64,000 nt of DNA from Semisulcospira habei (taxonomy: Eukaryota; Mollusca; Gastropoda; Semisulcospiridae): contig BTPG01000003.1 of the NCBI GenBank assembly GCA_036245525.1, positions 162,484,260 through 162,548,259 of the forward strand. The letters run 5' to 3'. Made by a program: the position numbers and the translations under genes. Shown here in pieces: positions 43,046-54,592 of the stretch. The notes under the pieces were generated by a model. It searched no databases. It saw only the letters and a program-made list of their open reading frames with translations, and was not told where the DNA came from. The number at the start of each line of letters is the position of its first letter. Within the stretch, counting starts at the first letter, position 1.

Positions 43046-43125
43046 GAAATTGGTTTAGGACAACAATCGGAGTCAGACAAGGCTGCTTGCTCTCACCTAC
43101 TCTTTTCAACATCTTCCTGGAAAGA
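43046..43125 (+). pseudogene. LINE 2 RT motif B segment
   Basis: Reads IGVRQGCLLSPTLFNIFLE, the conserved RT motif B, between two SINE-like insertions. Confidence 0.88.
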
Positions 43126-43498
43126 TTGATTGATTGTACATTGCTTAACGTCCCGACAGCAACAAGGCTTTCTCAGGACGTGCCTGCACTGCTTGTGAAA
43201 AAAAAACTAAACAGAATATTGAACAGGTGGTCCAATACATTAAATAAACCTAAGACATGGGGCCTAAATAAAGCCAAGACCATTTAGCAACACACATCCA
43301 ATATCAAGAGCTACAGGCAGCGCAGACAGTAGGGAGAGTTTTAAAAAGGCAAATACAGGTGAATGGACCAAGGGGAGACAGAAACATGCCCCAGAATAGA
43401 TGAGAAAACCCACCCTGTGGGGCTGATCAGGGTGACCCTGGGAACTAAAAAGTAGTTAACCCCACCCAAGTCCCCCAGGGCAGACCCAGGTGGGGGGC
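43126..43498 (-). mobile_element. SINE-like element S, copy 6
   Basis: Flanked by a perfect 14-bp duplication TCTTCCTGGAAAGA (43112-43125 and 43499-43512). Confidence 0.92.
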
Positions 43499-44339
43499 TC
43501 TTCCTGGAAAGAATCATGATGGACGCTCTGAAAGATCATGAAGGAACTGTCAGTATTGGAGGCAGAACAATCAAGAACTTGCGCTTTGCGGACGACATTG
43601 ATGGCCTTGTTTTGGTAAATCTAGACAGTGCAGCCATTGCGTTTGAGATGGAAATCAGCACAGAGAAGACCAAACTGATGAACAATAATGCCAGTGGCAT
43701 TGGCACTGAAATCATAGTTGGAGGCCAAAAACTGAGAACAGTTAAGAAATTCAAATACTTAGGAGCCATTGTGACAGATGAGGGATCAAAATCCGAAATA
43801 CTGTCCAGGATTGCGCAGACAACAGCACTGACAAGACTAAAGATCACATGGAAGGACAGAAACATCACGCTCTGCTCCAAGATCAGACTCACTGATGCGC
43901 TCCTTAGTCATCTCAGTGTTCTTATATGCCTGTGAGTCATGGACCCTCACAACCGATCTCGAAAGGAGAATACAAGCCACTAAAATGAGATGTTTTCGAA
44001 GGCTGCTTGGCATTTCGTACAGTGATCACATCACAAACGTGGAAGTGGGAAGTAGAATCAGGCAAGCCATCGGACCCTATGAAGACCTATTAGCCATTGT
44101 GAAAAAACGCAAACTGAAGTGGTATGGGCATGTCACGCGATCAGCAGGGCTTGCCAAGACAATCCTGCAAGGCACTGTGCAAGGAGGGCGAAGGAGAGGA
44201 AGACAAAGAAAAAGATGGGAAGACAATATCTCAGAGTGGACAGGACTGAAGCTGAGCGACACACTAAGAATGGCAGAGAAGAGAGTGGAATGGAGGGAGC
44301 TGGTCATCAGTGGTGCCCCAACGGTCGGCAAGACTACGG
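43499..44339 (+). pseudogene. LINE 2 RT catalytic motif, thumb and C-terminus
   Basis: KNLRFADDIDGLVLV at about 43575 (catalytic FADD), EISTEKTKLMNN, KKFKYLGAIVTDEGSKSEIL (43743), then in another frame LVISVFLYACESWTLT, RCFRRLLGISYSDHITN and KWYGHVTRSAGLAKTILQG. Ends near VGKTTV with a frame change at about 43900. Confidence 0.87.
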
Positions 44340-44592
44340 TTTGATTGATTGTACATTGCTTAACGTCCCGACAGCAACAAGGCTTTCTCAGGACGTGCCT
44401 GCACTGCTTGTGAAAAAAAAAACTAAACAGAAAATTGAATGTATGTCGCCAGCCGGTCAAATACGTTAAATAAACCTACAACATGTGGCCTAAATAAAGC
44501 TAAGACCATTTAGCAACACACATCCAATATCAAGAGCTACAGGCAGTGCAGACAGTAGGGAGAGTTTTAAAAAGGCAAATACAGGTGAATGG
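44340..44592 (-). mobile_element. SINE-like element S, copy 7a, partial
   Basis: The first about 253 bp of the element (to GGTGAATGG), immediately followed by a complete copy. The 14-bp duplication CGGCAAGACTACGG (44326-44339) lies before it; its partner follows the complete copy. Confidence 0.85.
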
Positions 44593-44976
44593 ATTGATTG
44601 ATTGTACATTGCTTAACGTCCCGACAGCAACAAGGCTTTCTCAGGACGTGCCTGCACTGCTTGTGAAAAAAAAAACTAAACAGAAAATTGAATGTATGTC
44701 GCCAGCCGGTCAAATACGTTAAATAAACCTACAACATGGGGCCTAAATAAAGCTAAGACCATTTAGCAACACACATCCAATATCAAGAGCTACAGGCAGT
44801 GCAGACAGTAGGGAGAGTTTTAAAAAGGCAAATACAGGTGAATGGACAAAGGGTAGACAGAAACACATGCCCCAGAATAGAGAGAAAAACCCACCCTGTG
44901 GGGCTGACCAGGGTGACCCTGGGAACTAAAAAATACCTAACCCCACCCAAGTCCCCCAAGGCAGACCCGGGTGGGG
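44593..44976 (-). mobile_element. SINE-like element S, copy 7b, full
   Basis: Complete 384-bp copy ending CCCGGGTGGGG, then CGGCAAGACTACGG (44977-44990) and the LINE 2 tail. Copies 7a and 7b share one pair of flanking duplications. Confidence 0.9.
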
Positions 44977-45015
44977 CGGCAAGACTACGGGATAGATATA
45001 GATATTGGTAGTTCT

Positions 45016-45720
45016 TACCATAGCTATGTGCATCTTTGAATACCACAAATACCTGTACCAATTAAAATGCATTTGCAGCCGTTTACATGTCTAAAAAGTG
45101 TCTTATTTACACAAAATAGACGTGTCTATCATTGCCTGCCTATTTTGCATACTACTTACATTGAAAGTCGGGGTTTTTTAGCAGTGAAAATAAGCATCAC
45201 AACCACTGATTTGTTCTGTTTAGGTAATGGTGTGGGGGGTCTTTTGTGTTTTTTTGTTTTTTCTTGTTTTGTTTGTTTTGTTTTTATTTTTACCATGCTT
45301 TGAGTATTAGACAGATCATTTTCTTGTGATAATCTAAAAATAGTGTTCAGTCTTCTTCTTCTTCCCGTTTTTCTTCCTAAGAATGTCCAGTTTCGTTTGG
45401 GTCCGAAATCTATGCGTTCGCTCTAGCTGATAAAATTATTGAACACTCTTGCCAAAATGCTTTTTGTATGAACATTTTGGCATTATTGCTGTGGAAATAT
45501 GTGTAGTAAACGTTTGTGACGTGTAAATGGTTATGTACACAATGATAACTGTTTGTACAGTGAAATAACAGAAATAAAGGTTTTATCAACACAAAAATAC
45601 CGCAGGATGTGGCGTCCTGTTCTGAATTTGATGTGCCATATGTCTGTACCTTTAAATTTGGAATTTAATTTGGGATTTGGAGTGTCACAACTTATTGACA
45701 GTAAATCTGAGCAAGGGCCA
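45016..45720. other. no gene seen
   Basis: AT-rich unique-looking sequence; GAAATAAAGGTTTTATC at 45570 could be a polyadenylation region but no gene is attached. Confidence 0.45.
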
Positions 45721-45764
45721 TATACTTCTAAACTTCCAAGAAATACTTCTAAACTTCCAAGAAA
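45721..45764. repeat. 21-bp direct repeat, two copies
   Basis: ATACTTCTAAACTTCCAAGA occurs twice in tandem. Confidence 0.85.
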
Positions 45765-45799
45765 TTAATTTCTTTCCGATCTGCTTCTGTACGACGCTC

Positions 45800-46005
45800 G
45801 ACTTCCTTCTAAGCCAGAAATAGTGCGATAGAATCAACTCCCATTCATTATAGTCCTTAAACCTCAACACAGGGTTTGTTTGTTTGTTGCGTATTGTTTG
45901 TTTCCTTCTTCTCAGCCAGAAATACTGCGATGCTAAAATATAAGAAACTCACATTACAGACCTTAAACCTCAACACAGTGTGTGTTTGTTTGTTTGTTTG
46001 TTTGT
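45800..46005. repeat. diverged direct duplication, period about 107 bp
   Basis: AGCCAGAAATA-TGCGAT and CCTTAAACCTCAACACAG occur near 45812/45855 and 45915/45962, each followed by GTTTGTTTGTTTG. Confidence 0.75.
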
Positions 46006-47240
46006 TTTTTAAAAATTGTTTGCTTGTTTCTTTCTTGTTGTGTCGGGTTTTTTCATCGGCACGGTGACCTAAATGACAAGTAGTCTCAGTTTTCTGTATC
46101 CTTTAAGGTCAAATTTTATAAACTCTATTTTTTAGAAAATGAATAATAAGGTCTTGGTTCACAAAACGTTTTAATCGGAAAGGACAGCTTACATCTGAAC
46201 ACTGATCTAAACATTTCACAGGCCACGTTCCTCTTTTAGTGTGTCGTTTGATGTCTGCAATTCCCAATGTTTCTAAAACACAAAAACATACATGAGTGAA
46301 TGAACGAACGAGTGAGTTTGCTCCTCTACGGTAGCCATGAAAAAAATGGAAATAAGCTATGGACCTGAAGGGTGCCAAATTCCGTAGATAATGTCATATC
46401 TGTGTTGACGAATTCAGTTCCAAACACTTTCTATGAAAGCGGAACGTATAACGCGCCCACTATGCAGCAATGGCATCCCCTGCTGCGATAACTGGTCAGA
46501 TCACGAAAGTTCATGGGTAATACCGGATTACCTTCGCGTTTGAAACGGCGCCAAGCAGCTCAGGTACTAGCCTCGAACTCATTCGGCATTGCCCATGCGT
46601 GCAGCGAGGCGAGTGCCGGCAGGCTTCGGGCCCCCACATTCCAGCCGAGGGACGTGATGACGGACACAGTGACTGTGTTTCTTACAACACTGACTTTACA
46701 GCGTGTGCATGTGTGTACTGTGCTTTAGTAACAATTTTGGACTGCCGCTTTTACGTTAATGTTGTAGTTTTACTATTATTGCTTAAAAATTAGCGGTAGG
46801 TGTGAAATTATATATTAGGTAAGTTATAATTAAGGTGTTGACTGTTTATGCCGGAGCGACTGTCTAATAGCCGGCGCTGTTCTTATAGCGACGGGCCCCC
46901 AGGTAGCAACTGTGAAAGTATAGTTCGTCTTTTTGTTCTGTTGATGCGTATCTCTCATTTGTGTAACTAGTATTAGCCAAGCAGAAAGTTTAAAAACATT
47001 ATATTACGTGTTTAAGAGATACTATGATATGGCTGTCCTTAGTTTGCTTTGTGTTAGGGAGGTTCAGGTCGGGTTGGGGCCGTTGGCGCCGGCCATGAGA
47101 CGCCTTGGCGACGGGCTTCACCCGTCCCGAGCCATTGTCCATTTCAGTGTTGTGTTACACTGTTGTGTGAGTTTGGGTGATTGCGAGTTGCACCTGAGGT
47201 GGCGAAACAAATTTTCCTGTACGTGGCAACAAGTATTTGG
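46006..47240. other. no gene seen; possible retroposon 3' end at 47240
   Basis: Mixed composition. GAAGAATAAAGTTGATTCG then ATTCATTC at 47241-47268 resembles the AATAAA-type repeat ends seen elsewhere in the window. No domain is visible in the short frames. Confidence 0.4.
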
Positions 47241-47425
47241 AAGAATAAAGTTGATTCGATTCATTCTTTCATGACTACCATTGTTGGCGGATTGACCCAT
47301 CTCCTGCAGATGGTAAATAGTTGTAAAGGAACGCCTCAAAACCTTGAAACGACTCCCGTCAATGCAAAAGTGAAAATAATAACGTAGTAGAAGTAATAAT
47401 AACGATAACAATAATAACATTATTC

Positions 47426-47967
<542 letters not shown>

Positions 47968-48030
47968 CAGTTAGTTAGGTAGGTATTTGGGTTTAACGCC
48001 GAGCAGGCGACTAGGGCCATCTTACGGCGG
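47968..48030 (-). mobile_element. SINE-type 3' tail
   Basis: AGTTAGTTAGGTAGGTATTT and GGGTTTAACGCCGAGCAGGC then GACTAGGGCC: the inverted form of 30145-30236. Confidence 0.65.
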
Positions 48031-48359
48031 AACTTGTATACAGATTGGTCTCGGCAAGAGACATAGATCCTCATGAGCCCCCGCGACAGCGGGGGCTCAT
48101 GAGGATCTGTGTCTCTTGCAGTTCAATGGCGAACAATGCCATAACGTTTTCGTAGATCCCAACCTTCCAACTTCATCACACAGGCTTCCTCTGGTTGTAT
48201 CTGACTTGAGCCACTTTTCGACATAAAGTCATATAGTTGTGCAAGCCAGATACCGCCCTTTTTAACATAAGTCCACCATACTCTCTTCAACAGCCGGGCT
48301 CACAACGAAGCCACAAAGATTTCTGAAACGCAAACACACAGTGGCAGCGAAGGGGTTAA
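48031..48359. repeat. palindrome family A, composite copy
   Basis: GCAAGAGACATAGATCCTCA and TGAGGATCTGTGTCTCTTGC arms around CCCCCGCGACAGCGGGGG at 48054-48120. Unrelated sequence follows, then the family A end AGTGGCAGCGAAGGGGTTAA at 48340-48359. Confidence 0.78.
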
Positions 48360-48556
48360 CCCCTTCCCTGCCAGTGCCGCACGCAGATTTTGTTTCTCAG
48401 TGAAATCTCTGTTAGCTCAAAGCCAAAGAACTTCATTCGTCTAAGGAATATGGATATAAAGTAGGGTCAGCAAGAGGCATAGATCCACATGAGCCCCCGC
48501 AGGAATGCCTCTTGCATGTGTGCTTTACTCGTATTGCTCCGGCAGTCAAGTGGTGA
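48356..48556. mobile_element. palindrome family A, reverse orientation, arm deletion
   Basis: TTAACCCCTTCCCTGCCAGT to CCGGCAGTCAAGTGGTGAA. The left arm runs to GAGCCCCCGCAG and the other arm is reduced to AATGCCTCTTGC. Its left TTAA is shared with the preceding family A end. Confidence 0.82.
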
Positions 48557-48972
48557 ACAGCGGGATGGCCAGATACGGGCACCTGATGATGACTTCGCAA
48601 AGGAGTCGAAAGCACGCGGAAGTCAGCACGCATCCGTCTACTCCGCCATGGAGCTGGAAATTTGCGCCAGCCAACATCACCAGATTAATCATGCATGGGA
48701 CTCCTGCTCTACAAAAGAAGAGTCAGCAAACAGTATCTGCGCTTCTAATCCGCCTTCTCTTCTAAGCACATGTTTTGAAAACGGGCCTATTCGAAACGTC
48801 TAGGCCTTTCTGACTTCAGTTAAGCCGTTTTACTTTCAAATCCTAACTGACGAAAAAATAAAATAAAATAAGATAAAATAGTGACAACCCTAAACAAAAT
48901 CGTTTCTCTGCCAAATCCATGGAGTATAATTACGCCTATTTAGTCCCCCCCCAAAAAAAAAAAAAAAAAAAT

Positions 48973-49004
<32 letters not shown>

Positions 49005-49540
49005 TAAATTGTGGCAGCAAAAGTAAACCAAAGAAGAAAACAGAACAAGCAAGATGCGCAGTTGTTTTCACTATGTAAATGCGTCCACTTCATCCTCACA
49101 GCAAGGAAGAAATGTTTTGGCAGACTGTTTTACCATCAGACTGCTAATTAAAATTCAAGACGCCAATGCTACCTTAGGACATTTGGCCAAAATCATGACA
49201 AGACCCATACCCGAAACTCAAGATTACCAACTCGCTTCCTATCATTTCCTACAGGTATCAACGTTTCTTTAATTCATCCAAACGACCCAGCAGTTAAGGA
49301 ATGATGACTAAGGCCATACGCCAATTAGAAGCGATTTTTTTTTTCTTAAAAGGCAGTCGTCCATTTATAGATGACTCCCTCGGTCTAAAGATGTAAATGG
49401 AGATCCTCTCTTTCAACAAGAAGCATATAGACAGATTGACACAGATTCCCGTGAACCCTTGCTACTAAAGCCCATGGTAATCTGTTGCTCTCGGAGACGG
49501 AATTAACGGGCGGGTTGAGAAACCTGTACTCTTTTTTTTT
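48557..49540. other. no gene seen
   Basis: AT-rich, with A/AAAT runs at 48952-49007. Short frames near 48489-48803 show no domain. Confidence 0.45.
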
Positions 49541-50075
49541 TCAACCCTTTCCCTGCCAGCAGATAGAAACGGCATCTAATAATAATAATTACGGTATTTA
49601 TAATGCGCTTATCTTATAATAATTATAACTCTAAGCGCACACTCACAACTCGCGCACGCATGCGCACGCTTTAGACAATGACTCACGTACCACAAACAGT
49701 GAAATACATTACGACGGTCAGCTTGGGGTGGGGAGTGCGGTGATATAGTGCTAAAACTGTTGAAAGAGGTGAGTTTTGAGGGCGGACTGGAAGGAGGAGA
49801 GAGAGTGTTTCTGACGGAGAGAGAGTGGGAGAGTGTTCCAGATGGATGGACCGTAGACGGAGAAGGAGCGGGGACCGAAAGTGTTAAGTTTGGTGCGAGG
49901 GATGTGGAGGCGGAGAGGGTCGGAGGCAGAGCATCTATCAAACTAATTGTCAATACTGATCATGATAACTATGTCTGCCATACATGAACGATGCCAGCAA
50001 GAGGCATATAATCCTCATGAGCCCCCCGCATCTGCGGGGGCTCATGAGGATCTGTGTCTTTTGCATTTGTTCGCT
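49541..50075. mobile_element. palindrome family A interrupted by a LINE end
   Basis: Left TCAACCCTTTCCCTGCCAGC, LINE fragment 49578-49930, then CAGCAAGAGGCATATAATCC and the hairpin CCTCATGAGCCCCCCGCATC-TGCGGGGGCTCATGAGG. Confidence 0.75.
49578..49930 (-). mobile_element. CR1/L2-like LINE 3' end (second family), copy 2
   Basis: The minus frame gives TFGPRSFSVYGPSIWNTLPL and SFQSALKTHLFQQF, with a 3' UTR and (ATT)n tail at the left. It is closely related to 24101-24460. Flanked by GCATCTA (49572-49578 and 49931-49937). Confidence 0.82.
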
Positions 50076-50457
50076 TTTCGCTGCACTCCTGCATTTCAGA
50101 CATCAATTCAAAAAGCCGTTTACATGCTGGGGTCGTTTCATATCGTCTCCGTTATATATTTATCTGACATCTGGTTAGCAAACAGATAACGGAGCTCTCT
50201 ACAACCCCCTTCGGCTGTTTACCGCTCGTTTCAGAAAATAAGCCCGGCCCTTTATTTATGCCAGCAGTGTTTAGTTTTCGCTCAGCACGCCGTCCAATTC
50301 ATTCGCCGTTATCATCCCCCCTACCCCACTGGCTTGATTAAAACTGCGGATGTGATGAGCAAAACAAACTTGTATCGTTAAGAGATTTGGAGAGGCTCTG
50401 TATCCATCGTGTCGTACCCCTCTAACGTCGACAGCCCTACCGCTGTTAAGCTCTAAG
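50076..50457. other. no gene seen
   Basis: No shared repeat or credible frame. Confidence 0.45.
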
Positions 50458-50664
50458 TTAACCCTTATCATTTAAAATACACCAGTGTGTGAAATAAGTT
50501 TGACTAAAATAGTTCAAGGGTAGTGCCAGAATAGCTTGGCGCCTCTAGGCGCCAAGCTATTCTGGCACCACCCTTGAACGAAAGCCATTGGTAAGTATTA
50601 TAATGTAATGTGCATATGGCGGTGTACGAGTTTGAAGCTTTTAGCTCAGTATGACACAGGTTAA
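50458..50664. mobile_element. palindrome family C, full copy
   Basis: TTAACCCTTATCATTTAAAA to CAGTATGACACAGGTTAA; perfect core GTGCCAGAATAGCTTGGCGC-CTCTAG-GCGCCAAGC. Confidence 0.9.
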
Positions 50665-50702
50665 CATTGTCAGTAGAAGGAGAAATCGGCCAGGGCAGTA
50701 GG

Positions 50703-50785
50703 TACAACTCATTCGCGACGCGCGGTATACGGATACGTGGGATCAGCCGCGTGTCCAAATGCCGCGCAGCACGTCTGGAGACGGC
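50703..50785. repeat. palindrome family D, diverged
   Basis: ACAACTCATTCGCGACGCGC to CAGCACGTCTGGAGA; several arm mismatches and no TTAA. Confidence 0.7.
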
Positions 50786-50812
50786 ATTACGGTAGAACCG
50801 CAAAACAAAACT

Positions 50813-51310
50813 CATCTGCAAGAGACCAAAATCCATTTATGCATGGGAAGAGGCACATATCCTCAAGCATTGATTTTTGTAATTCCCTTTTGGCTGGTGT
50901 TCCTCTGAATCTTCTTGATAAACTTCAAAGAGTTATGAACTGCTCTGCCCGACTAATGTACAGAGTACCGAAACGTGAGCGCCCTTACGCCCTTAACACC
51001 CTTACTTGTTGACCTGCATTGGCTGCCTTTATCTCAAAGAATTGTGTACAAGGTCTCTGTTATTTGTTACGCCGGCTATTACCGGTTCTGCTCCCCCATA
51101 TTTGTCCGACCTGGTTCATATTTACATGCCTTCAGGATCCCTCCGTTCCGCATCAGACACACGTATTTTCAGGGTTCCTAGGCGAAAGAAGCCGGTCTAG
51201 CCAGGGCCAGCGAGCCTTTTCTTATTTCGGTCCGGTCACCTGGAACGACGCGGGGGCTCATGAGAATCTATGCCTCTTGCCAGCATCATTCATATCCGTG
51301 TGCTGCAGGC
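50813..51310. mobile_element. palindrome family A with LINE at its apex
   Basis: CATCTGCAAGAGACC and AAGAGGCACATATCCTCA on the left, CGCGGGGGCTCATGAGAATC and TATGCCTCTTGCC on the right of a LINE fragment. TTAA ends not found. Confidence 0.72.
50866..51249 (+). mobile_element. CR1-like LINE fragment
   Basis: Plus-strand frames read IDFCNSLLAGVPLNLLDKLQ and RVMNCSARLMYRVPKRERP. After a frame change they read VDLHWLPLSQRIVYKVSVIC, APPYLSDLVHIYMPSGSLRS and AFSYFGPVTWND. This is the C-terminal part of a CR1-like RT with at least two frameshifts, truncated at both ends and without a 3' tail. Confidence 0.82.
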
Positions 51311-51354
51311 AGACAGAGTTATCAGCAGCGAGTGTGCGGTTGTTTTCCACAAAA

Positions 51355-51422
51355 GGAATACATTCTCGTGAGTCCCTGCAGCTAGCTACATGGACTCATG
51401 AGAATCTATGCCTCTTGCAGAC
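51355..51422. repeat. palindrome family A, fragment
   Basis: ATTCTCGTGAGTCCCTGCAG and CTCATGAGAATCTATGCCTC around TAGCTACATGGA. Confidence 0.6.
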
Positions 51423-51614
51423 AGAAGGCGCCAGCTGGGATACAAATTTGAGTAAAACTGCGAACAGGAACTGTGAACTGGAACAGGCGGTGAAATTGAT
51501 TCTGTCGGTATCTTGTCTAGTAGTACAGATCGTTATCATGTGGCAAAAGTTTTACAACTTTTTTCGCACCTATCCGCAAAAAAAACAAAACAATAGAACA
51601 CACGCTGGACAGAG

Positions 51615-51687
51615 TTAACTCTTGAACATGCAGACACCGGAACTGTTCACAGCGCCGGTGGCAGCAAGCAAAAGCACAAACGGGTTA
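51615..51687. mobile_element. palindrome family G, diverged
   Basis: TTAACTCTTGAACATGCAGA to AAGCACAAACGGGTTAA with CACCGGAACTGT / ACAGCGCCGGTGG core. Confidence 0.75.
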
Positions 51688-51845
51688 ACAGACGGCGACC
51701 ATGCGGTAAAGATTTCAATCAGAAGAATGTTGGCGCTTACTCAAAACAGAAATTTACGTGTTCCCTCGACAACCGAAATCTCCATAAACTTCGTGTTAAA
51801 ACATTCGCGGCGCGCCAACTGCCAAGTGCGTAAAACAGCCCGGCG

Positions 51846-51927
51846 TATAACACATACGAGACGTGCTGCATGCGGATACGCGGCATTATGCCGCGTAACC
51901 GGATGCGGCACGCCTCCAAGATGCTAA
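51846..51927. repeat. palindrome family D
   Basis: ATAACACATACGAGACGTGC to GGCACGCCTCCAAGATGCTA, apex CGCGGCATTATGCCGCG. Confidence 0.78.
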
Positions 51928-52083
51928 ACTAGATCATTCCAAAAGCCGGTGAGAGGGCGCTGTCTCTAACAAAAGGCTGTGTGACAACTTAGTGCTCGCG
52001 GTAGCCGGCAGCGGCTGTCCGTATCGTCGTTCTCAGACCGACATTTTGCTTGCTGGCTGGCTGCCGCACAGTTTTGGAACAAT

Positions 52084-52297
52084 TTAACCCATTCAGCCCT
52101 GACGCACTACAGCAGGAGATGGGTCGACCATGATAATTCAAGGGCAGTGCCAGATTAGCTTGGCGCCTGTCGGCGCCAAGCTAATCTGACACTGCCCTTG
52201 AATTATCATGGTTGATCCATCTCCTGCAACTGGTGCATAGTCATTAGATGACGCCTCCAAAATTTGGGAAATACGGCCGTCAGGCTGAATGAATTAA
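52084..52297. mobile_element. palindrome family B, full copy
   Basis: TTAACCCATTCAGCCCTGAC to CAGGCTGAATGAATTAA; perfect core arms with GGCGCCTGTCGGCGCC apex. 214 bp, the same length as 12079-12292. Confidence 0.92.
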
Positions 52298-52483
52298 TCA
52301 GTGAACCTCTTTCTCTCCTGATCACTACTCACAAGCCACCCTTTACCTTAAAACCGAACACGGCACGTCGGAAATGTTCATTAAGCTTTCTGCGAGACTT
52401 CGTGACTCTCTGCTACGGCCAATTTTCTGATCGGGCCCTCGGTGATCACATTCACCTGCTAGAAGCACAGACTCGCATGACAC

Positions 52484-52535
52484 CTTGAAGCGGCAGGGGC
52501 TTGTGAGACTCCATGTCTTGCTAACACAGACGACT
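52484..52535. repeat. palindrome family A, fragment
   Basis: AGCGGCAGGGGCTTGTGAGA then CTCCATGTCTTGCTAACAC. Confidence 0.45.
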
Positions 52536-52699
52536 TCTGCCCCAGGAAGGCAAAAGATAGCAAGTCCATATTTTGTGGAAAAACGAGATTGTCATTGTAA
52601 TGCAATGAAAATCCCGCATTTAAATTATTAAAAAAAAAAATTGATTATACTGTCTTCGCCTTCCCAGGACAGACTGGCAACTAAACAGCCTCAGATTAG

Positions 52700-52893
52700 G
52701 GAGTGGTGAACACCACCAAAAAGCAAAAGGTGTAGATCCTCATGAGCCCCCGCATTTGCGGGGGCTCATGAGAATCTATGCCGCTTGCTGAAACCAATTT
52801 GTATCCATGTTCTTTGACGACTGGGGATCTCTTACGATGAAGGTACAATCATTTGAAAAACACAATCTGCGTCCACTGGCAGTGAAAGGGTTA
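52700..52893. mobile_element. palindrome family A, nearly full
   Basis: AAAAGGTGTAGATCCTCATG and CATGAGAATCTATGCCGCTT arms around AGCCCCCGCATTTGCGGGGG, ending CCACTGGCAGTGAAAGGG plus TTA. The left TTAA end is lost. Confidence 0.82.
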
Positions 52894-53424
52894 CATCTAC
52901 GGCTGTACTCAGAACCATGCATCCAAAGTATCTGAGCCCCAACTTTTCTTTCTGAAGGGGATTGCGTCACCCACAAAAAGATGCGATTCTAAATGATGTT
53001 CCAAGTGGCATAACAGGCAATTAAACATACCAAGGCATGTTGGAGACACTGATTTTCATGCAAATTTATCAGGAAGTAGTTTAGTCTGCAAGTCATTTCG
53101 ATGTGATTTACTTGGAACTTTTCAAGGCAGAGGCAAAAAAAAAAACGCCAACAAAAACAGAGGATGTAATAGACGTCATTTGCAAATTGATGTGAGCGCT
53201 GTCGTGGTAAAACAATCACGTGCAGTCTTTGTAAAATATGCATGTTCGCTGCAACAATATTGGAAGAAAAATGTCTTTTTGATGGTCATTTAGAGTGACA
53301 GAAATGACAACCCTACAAATTTCATGGCCACAAAAATTCCGTTCGCAAAATTCAAATGCGCTCGTTTCTGTAACTACTTGGACGCGCGAGTCATTTCCCT
53401 TTCATTTCGTCCTAAAGATTCTCA

Positions 53425-53500
53425 AAAGTCCCTGCTGAGCAGGGCCACGCGGGAATCTATGCTTCTTGCGAACAGTGACTGGCTCCATTTGTATCCACTG
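53425..53500. repeat. palindrome family A, fragment
   Basis: GTCCCTGCTGAGCAGGGCCA then GGGAATCTATGCTTCTTGCG. Confidence 0.5.
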
Positions 53501-53878
53501 ACTGAGGTCGTTATTTGGGTTACGTCTACGGCTGTTTTTGAAAAAAAAAAGAAAAAAAAAGAAGTCCATGTCAACTTTCGATCAAGACTACACACGATAC
53601 ATTTCTGTAGCTACTTCCTCTATAACGTGACGATTTCGCATGCGTTTGCCTTGTTACGATGATCAGAGCGCGGCACACTGTGTAAGTCAAACAATTTATT
53701 GTGAGGCGCACCTGATTTCTCAATGCTGACGACTGCAAATCACATTCATTGCTTGATTCAAAACAATTAAGTATTACACCAGCAAAAAAAAAAAGTTATA
53801 ATGGAAGAGTGACATCTAAAAACAGTGTATGGTCCCAGTGAACAGAAAAGTGAACTACGCAACAGAGGAATGGGCTGA
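53501..53878. other. no gene seen
   Basis: A-rich runs near 53540 and 53780; no motif. Confidence 0.45.
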
Positions 53879-53937
53879 TCTTAACAATGGTAGCAGTAAA
53901 CAGCACTTAGTGCTGTTTACCACTACCCATGTTAAGA
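53879..53937. repeat. palindrome L
   Basis: TCTTAACAATGGTAGCAGTA and AACATGGGTAGTGGTAAACA (the latter on minus), apex CAGCACTTAGTGCTG; 59 bp with few mismatches. One copy. Confidence 0.85.
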
Positions 53938-54515
53938 GATGATAGACTATGCAAAAATTACCCCCATGCCTGTGTTGGGACCCCTACTCTCTTCTTTCCA
54001 TCATAATCCAACTCGTGACATATCCCGCCACAGTAAAACGCGAGTTTCATCTATATGTGCGATGATCTGTGACAGGGGACCTGACAACCTTAAAAAACTA
54101 GAACCCATATTGGTGATGACTTACAGCTTTTGGTGCAGTCGGCGAACACTATCAGCTAGTCAGTCAACTGGTTGGAAATTTCCGAGATTTTACAATCGAG
54201 ATTTTTAAGCGGCGACGGTGCACATGTAACTTTTTACATCTGGTCAGTTCACACCTGACTGCAGCATGCTGATATTCCTTTTCCTTCCTTGTAACATCTC
54301 AGCGACCAAGTGATCTTCGGGCCGCCGTCTAACCCACAGGAGCGGATCAGTTATCTCCCGAGGAGGAGGAGAGACCAACTTTTTGGGACAGGAGGCTCCC
54401 AGAGCCCACACCTCACCTTATATCCAATGACCGAAAACGAACACTGGATGGAGGGGGGAGGGGGAGGAATAAGACAGGCGTTTGAGGACCTTGTTATTAA
54501 TGAACTTGAATTGAA

Positions 54516-54517
<2 letters not shown>
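53938..54517. other. no gene seen
   Basis: No domain in the 89- and 100-codon frames; no shared repeat. Confidence 0.45.

Positions 54518-54588
<71 letters not shown>
54518..54588. repeat. (GT)n microsatellite
   Basis: About 35 GT units. Confidence 0.98.
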
Positions 54589-54589
<1 letters not shown>

Positions 54590-54592
54590 TGA

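Noticed and set aside
46838..47268. A second LTR or a retroposed gene end
   Set aside because: There is an AATAAA and repeat-like tail at 47243, but no TG...CA ends, target duplication or second copy in the window.
51019..51618. A 199-codon + frame
   Set aside because: It overlaps the CR1-like LINE in the wrong frame and runs into family A sequence; no domain.
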